A model generated the notes under the pieces. It was not told where the DNA came from and searched no databases. It saw only the letters and a list, made by a program, of their open reading frames with translations. The position numbers were made by a program, and so were the translations under genes. Source: an uncultured Rhodobacter sp. (GTDB lineage Bacteria > Pseudomonadota > Alphaproteobacteria > Rhodobacterales > Rhodobacteraceae). Taken from it: a DNA stretch of 8,632 nt. Numbering within the stretch: position 1 is the stretch's first letter; every line of letters starts with the position of its first letter. Below are positions 6,166 to 8,632 of the stretch, piece by piece. The DNA lies in contig CALGTJ010000167.1 of NCBI GenBank assembly GCA_937901435.1, positions 1 to 8,632 on the forward strand. The letters are read 5' to 3'.

Positions 6166-6426
6166 ATGTTCCGCATCCTCGTTTTGACCCTTCTCCTCGG
6201 CACCGGCAGCGCTATGGCCCTTGGCCCGCAAGATCAGCTTTATGAAAATGTCGCGAAAGAACTTCCGCATTATGTGCAGGACGTTGATGTCAGCACCCTC
6301 AGCCACCACCAGATTTCGTCGATCTACATGATCATGTACGAAAGCAGATCGGCAGGCGACAAACAGCGCGCTATCCGGTCTGTCCTTGGCGGGCAATATT
6401 CCCTGCGCGGGCTGCTGTTCAAGTAA
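6166..6426 (+). CDS. Small exported protein of unknown function
   Basis: An 86-residue protein from the ATG at 6166. Residues 1-18 form a signal peptide (MFRILVLTLLLGTGSAMA), so the mature protein of about 68 residues should be periplasmic or released. It has no cysteine and looks helical: LYENVAKELPHYV, then DVDVSTLSHHQISSIYMIMY, then a basic stretch (SAGDKQRAIRSVLGG) and a conserved-looking end YSLRGLLFK. An in-frame TTG at 6112 was rejected because it would bury the signal peptide behind 18 residues that overlap the terminator loop region. The ribosome binding site is weak (AAGTAAGTGA). It lies downstream of the DUF1244 gene across a terminator-like hairpin. I cannot name a family. Confidence 0.7.
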   Translation: MFRILVLTLLLGTGSAMALGPQDQLYENVAKELPHYVQDVDVSTLSHHQISSIYMIMYESRSAGDKQRAIRSVLGGQYSLRGLLFK

Positions 6427-6476
6427 GGGACACAGAATAAGCTTTTGTTTTACTTGAAAAAAATTCCGCAGATTAG

Positions 6477-6520
6477 AAAAACAGGCCGCACCGCGGCAAG
6501 TCATTGATTGACCTGCCGCG
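6477..6520 (-). terminator. Terminator region after the D-amino-acid transaminase gene
   Basis: On the minus strand a hairpin with arms CGCGGCAGGTCA and TGACTTGCCGCG (6520-6492, one mismatch, five-base loop) lies 27 bases behind the stop. Its 3' arm overlaps a second stem GCCGC-GGT-GCGGC (6497-6485), followed three bases later by a run of five T (6481-6477). The two stems cannot form together. The second, short one is the more terminator-like. Both are seen in sequence; function is inferred. Confidence 0.55.
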
Positions 6521-6547
6521 TACGTTAACAGTTTCAGACTTTCGCGA

Positions 6548-7411
6548 TCAGACCGCTGCCTTGCGGCTTTCATCAAGATAAATCTCGCGCAGACGTCTGG
6601 CCACGCGCCCCGGCGTGCCATCGCCCAAAGGTTCGCCGTCGATCTCGACCACAGGCATGACAAAGGTGGTGGCCGATGTCACAAAGGCCTCGTCGGCCTC
6701 TCTTGCCTCATCCACGGTAAAAGACCGCTCTTCGACCTCCATCTGGGCCTCTTTGGCACAGCGCAGAACAGCCGCGCGGGTGATCCCGGCCAAAATCTCG
6801 TTGCCCAGATGGCGGGTGATGATCTTGCTGCCCTTGACGATATAGGCGTTGTTGCTGGTGCCCTCGGTGACAAAGCCATCCTCGACCATCCACGCGTCAT
6901 CGACGCCAGCCGCCTTGGCCATCATTTTGCCCATGGACGGATATAGCAGTTGCACCGTCTTGATATCGCGCCGACCCCAGCGGATGTCAGGGATCGATAT
7001 GATCTTGATCCCGGTCTTGGACGCCTCAGAGTCGGTGATCCCCGGTTTGGACTGCGTAAACAGCACCAGCGAGGGCACAGTATCGTCGCTGGGAAAGACG
7101 AAGTCCCTGTCGCCGCCAGAGCCGCGCGTCACCTGAAGATAAACCAGCCCGTCGTCGATCTCGTTCAGGCGCACCATTTCGCGGTGAATCTCTAGCAACT
7201 CGTCCATGGTGACGGGCGCGCGCATTGCCAGTTCATGCAACGAGCGTTGCAGACGCACCTTGTGCCCCTCGAAATCAATCAGCTTGCCGCCCAACACAGA
7301 TGTCACCTCGTACACGCCATCGGCAAACAGAAACCCCCGGTCAAACACAGAGATCTTGGCGTCTTCCTCGGGCACATAGTCCCCATTCACATAAACAGTC
7401 CTGCTCATCAT
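6548..7411 (-). CDS. dat: D-amino-acid transaminase (class IV aminotransferase)
   Basis: Pyridoxal-phosphate enzyme of fold type IV that typically moves the amino group between D-alanine or other D-amino acids and 2-oxoglutarate, giving D-glutamate and an oxo acid. The 287 residues match the family. FDRGFLFADGVYEVTSV (23-39) carries the substrate-site region, GHKVRLQRSL (49-58) follows, the PLP-binding lysine is Lys151 in RRDIKTVQLL, and VTEGTSNNAYIV (181-192) holds Glu183, which contacts the cofactor ring nitrogen. RDIK rather than a branched-chain-type pattern favours the D-amino-acid branch over IlvE or PabC; activity on other amines cannot be excluded. Two ATGs stand in tandem: AAGGA lies four bases before the first and seven before the second (7408), so the second may be the real start. 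It follows the exported-protein gene by 65 bases and a dgcA-type gene further upstream on the same strand. Confidence 0.9.
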   Translation of the reverse strand: MMSRTVYVNGDYVPEEDAKISVFDRGFLFADGVYEVTSVLGGKLIDFEGHKVRLQRSLHELAMRAPVTMDELLEIHREMVRLNEIDDGLVYLQVTRGSGGDRDFVFPSDDTVPSLVLFTQSKPGITDSEASKTGIKIISIPDIRWGRRDIKTVQLLYPSMGKMMAKAAGVDDAWMVEDGFVTEGTSNNAYIVKGSKIITRHLGNEILAGITRAAVLRCAKEAQMEVEERSFTVDEAREADEAFVTSATTFVMPVVEIDGEPLGDGTPGRVARRLREIYLDESRKAAV

Positions 7412-7476
7412 CTTGTCCTTGTCTGCATCTTTAACGGACGCGCCGCCACGCCTTATGTGTCACTCAACTGGTTCCG

Positions 7477-8301
7477 TCACCGAGCCGCGCCAAATCTGGC
7501 GTCGCCTGCGATGATCTTAGCCTTTCGCACGGTCTTTGGGCTTGCTCCCCAAGAAAATCTTATCAGGCCGTTCGAAATCTCGTCGACGATTATGCACCGC
7601 GTTCCCAAGGGTTTTCCCGTATCCCATACTGCGTCAAAAAAGCAAATCAAACCATCTTTCGTGGCCAGCCAATCGGGAAAGTAGTTATACATAATGCCGC
7701 TGTTCACGCTCATATGCTGCTCTCCGTAAGTGGGCGAAAGCCAAATTGCGAACGCCTTTCGATCAAGAGACATAAAGCTTTTGTTTGTTAGCAGAGATTC
7801 AAATACGGGGTCAGACACCAGTCGCGCACGGTACGCAGGGTCTTGGGTCAGCCGTTGCAAATCTTCCGACGCGCGCGCGCGATTCCCTGTGAAACGCCCC
7901 CCAACGCGGCCAAAGAATTTCGCCGCCGCGACACCGTTTACCGGCTTGTAGACCGCCGACACGACTTTGGTCTTCACCACTGACGACACGACAACCTTGC
8001 TATCGACCGCATAGATCAGGCAGTCGCGCCGCCCCGGTTTCAAATGTTGCTGACAATAGCCCAGCGCCATGTTGCCGGCGACTTTTGCCGAGATCTTGCC
8101 ATATGCCGTTCCCCAAGCGCCATCCGGAGAGATCGCAATAGCAGTGTGCCGTTTCTGGCCCTTGAGTTTATTCAACTGCTTTGCATGCTTGGCCGTCAGC
8201 GCAACGACCCAGTCTTGCGCGGTTGCCTTGGTAATACCGGGCCCAAAACCCGCCAAAAAAAGCCCCATAACGAATAAAACTGAAACGATAGGTGTACGCA
8301 T
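7477..8301 (-). CDS. Exported four-cysteine protein of unknown function
   Basis: A 274-residue protein from the ATG at 8301, with a signal peptide of about 28 residues (hydrophobic core IVSVLFVMGLFLAGFG, cleavage near ATA before QDW). The N-terminal mature part HTAIAISPDGAWGTAYGKIS (52-71) and NMALGYCQQHL (77-87), ending in RRDCLIYAVD, resembles a small repeat-like domain (aliphatic–SPDG–WG–GY–C…C) seen in other exported bacterial proteins of unknown role. Residues 140-200 look helical and charged. The C-terminal part has a second cysteine pair (Cys220, Cys236) near GTRCIIVDEISNGLIRFSWG. Cys83/Cys94 and Cys220/Cys236 could form two disulfides. An in-frame ATG at 8349 would add 16 residues before the signal and is less likely; GGGGGG lies just before the chosen ATG. 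It sits between dgcA and dat on the same strand. Function unknown. Confidence 0.75.
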   Translation of the reverse strand: MRTPIVSVLFVMGLFLAGFGPGITKATAQDWVVALTAKHAKQLNKLKGQKRHTAIAISPDGAWGTAYGKISAKVAGNMALGYCQQHLKPGRRDCLIYAVDSKVVVSSVVKTKVVSAVYKPVNGVAAAKFFGRVGGRFTGNRARASEDLQRLTQDPAYRARLVSDPVFESLLTNKSFMSLDRKAFAIWLSPTYGEQHMSVNSGIMYNYFPDWLATKDGLICFFDAVWDTGKPLGTRCIIVDEISNGLIRFSWGASPKTVRKAKIIAGDARFGAAR

Positions 8302-8382
8302 GAGCCCCCCAAAAAGCTGCCGTTCAAGATCTTGGCAAATAGTAGCCATATCCTGAACTCTAGTGCATCAACCACCCAGGAT

Positions 8383-8632
8383 TCACCCCCAAAGTGCGGG
8401 CGTCGAGGGATGCACACCCGCCTCGTCATAGTGCAGGGGCGGTTCGCGATCCTGTGCCAGCAACAAGGGCCCGTCCAGATCCACCACCTGCGCGCCCTGT
8501 GCGACCAGTACAGCAGGCGCCATCGCCAACGACGAGCCAACCATACAGCCCACCATCACGCCGTAGCCCTCGGCAACGGCCGCATCGCGCAGGGCCAGCG
8601 CCTCTGTCAGCCCGCCGGTCTTGTCCAACTTG
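8383..8632 (-). CDS. dgcA: DgcA-type dipeptide epimerase / N-acetyl-D-glutamate racemase, C-terminal end (partial)
   Basis: The last 83 residues or so of an enolase-superfamily epimerase; the rest lies beyond the right edge. The run KLDKTGGLTEALALRDAA is typical of the L-Ala-D/L-Glu epimerase branch. The first full codon in the window, AAG at 8631-8629, encodes the lysine at the end of the seventh barrel strand that serves as an acid-base catalyst in this branch. GCMVGSSLAMAPA and VDLDGPLLLA follow; the DLD is the DxD motif that holds the substrate amino group in dipeptide epimerases. The gene ends normally with PALWG and TGA. Such enzymes epimerise L-Ala-D-Glu from murein peptides. Close relatives named DgcA are reported to racemise N-acetyl-D-glutamate in D-glutamate catabolism. 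Which applies cannot be decided from this fragment. Confidence 0.85.
   Translation of the reverse strand, partial: KLDKTGGLTEALALRDAAVAEGYGVMVGCMVGSSLAMAPAVLVAQGAQVVDLDGPLLLAQDREPPLHYDEAGVHPSTPALWG

Noticed and set aside
8302..8349. In-frame upstream ATG adding 16 residues to the exported four-cysteine protein
   Set aside because: It would place polar residues before an otherwise standard signal peptide. The ATG at 8301 gives a normal N-terminus and has a purine-rich sequence before it.
1..8632. CRISPR array, tRNA, rRNA, complete insertion sequence, toxin-antitoxin or phage genes
   Set aside because: I saw no regularly spaced repeats, no cloverleaf pattern, no complete transposase and no matching families. 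Only the left edge leaves room for a partial mobile element.

Overview
The window reads as chromosomal DNA of an alphaproteobacterium, most likely a marine Rhodobacteraceae (Roseobacter group). The evidence is the GC-rich coding sequence, PheS with an alphaproteobacterial-type C-terminal extension, the order pyk – small membrane protein – rpmI – rplT – pheS, a DUF1244 gene, and a DgcA-type epimerase. It is mainly housekeeping and conserved genes with several small exported proteins of unknown function. I found no CRISPR array, tRNA, rRNA, complete insertion sequence or phage module.

Left part (1-3365, all minus strand, so transcription runs right to left). A 75-residue two-helix membrane protein follows pyk directly. 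Then come rpmI (L35) and rplT (L20) behind a good sigma70-type promoter, a strong intrinsic terminator, and a leader region of about 200 bases with three hairpins before pheS. After pheS come a translationally coupled exported cupin (TTG start overlapping the pheS stop), a separately promoted exported four-cysteine protein, and a very short exported peptide that looks cut off. The first 84 bases have lower GC, can form hairpins and end in a strong Shine-Dalgarno sequence pointing off the left edge. pheT, normally paired with pheS, is not in the window.

Middle (3378-6426). pyk (minus strand) is divergent from an N-formylglutamate amidohydrolase-family gene (plus strand), which is followed closely by a DUF1244 gene and a terminator-like hairpin. 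A small exported protein then follows in the same direction. The pyk/amidohydrolase intergenic region holds a candidate promoter, a perfect 10-base palindrome and a hairpin at the pyk start codon.

Right part (6477-8632, minus strand). The C-terminal end of a DgcA-type enolase-superfamily epimerase runs in from the right edge. It is followed by an unknown exported four-cysteine protein and a D-amino-acid transaminase with overlapping terminator-like hairpins behind it. Two enzymes acting on D-amino-acid substrates so close together suggest a D-amino-acid or muropeptide-derived metabolism neighbourhood.

I see no clearly new system. The best leads are the leader RNA before pheS, the disrupted or structured left edge, and the exported proteins placed among core genes.
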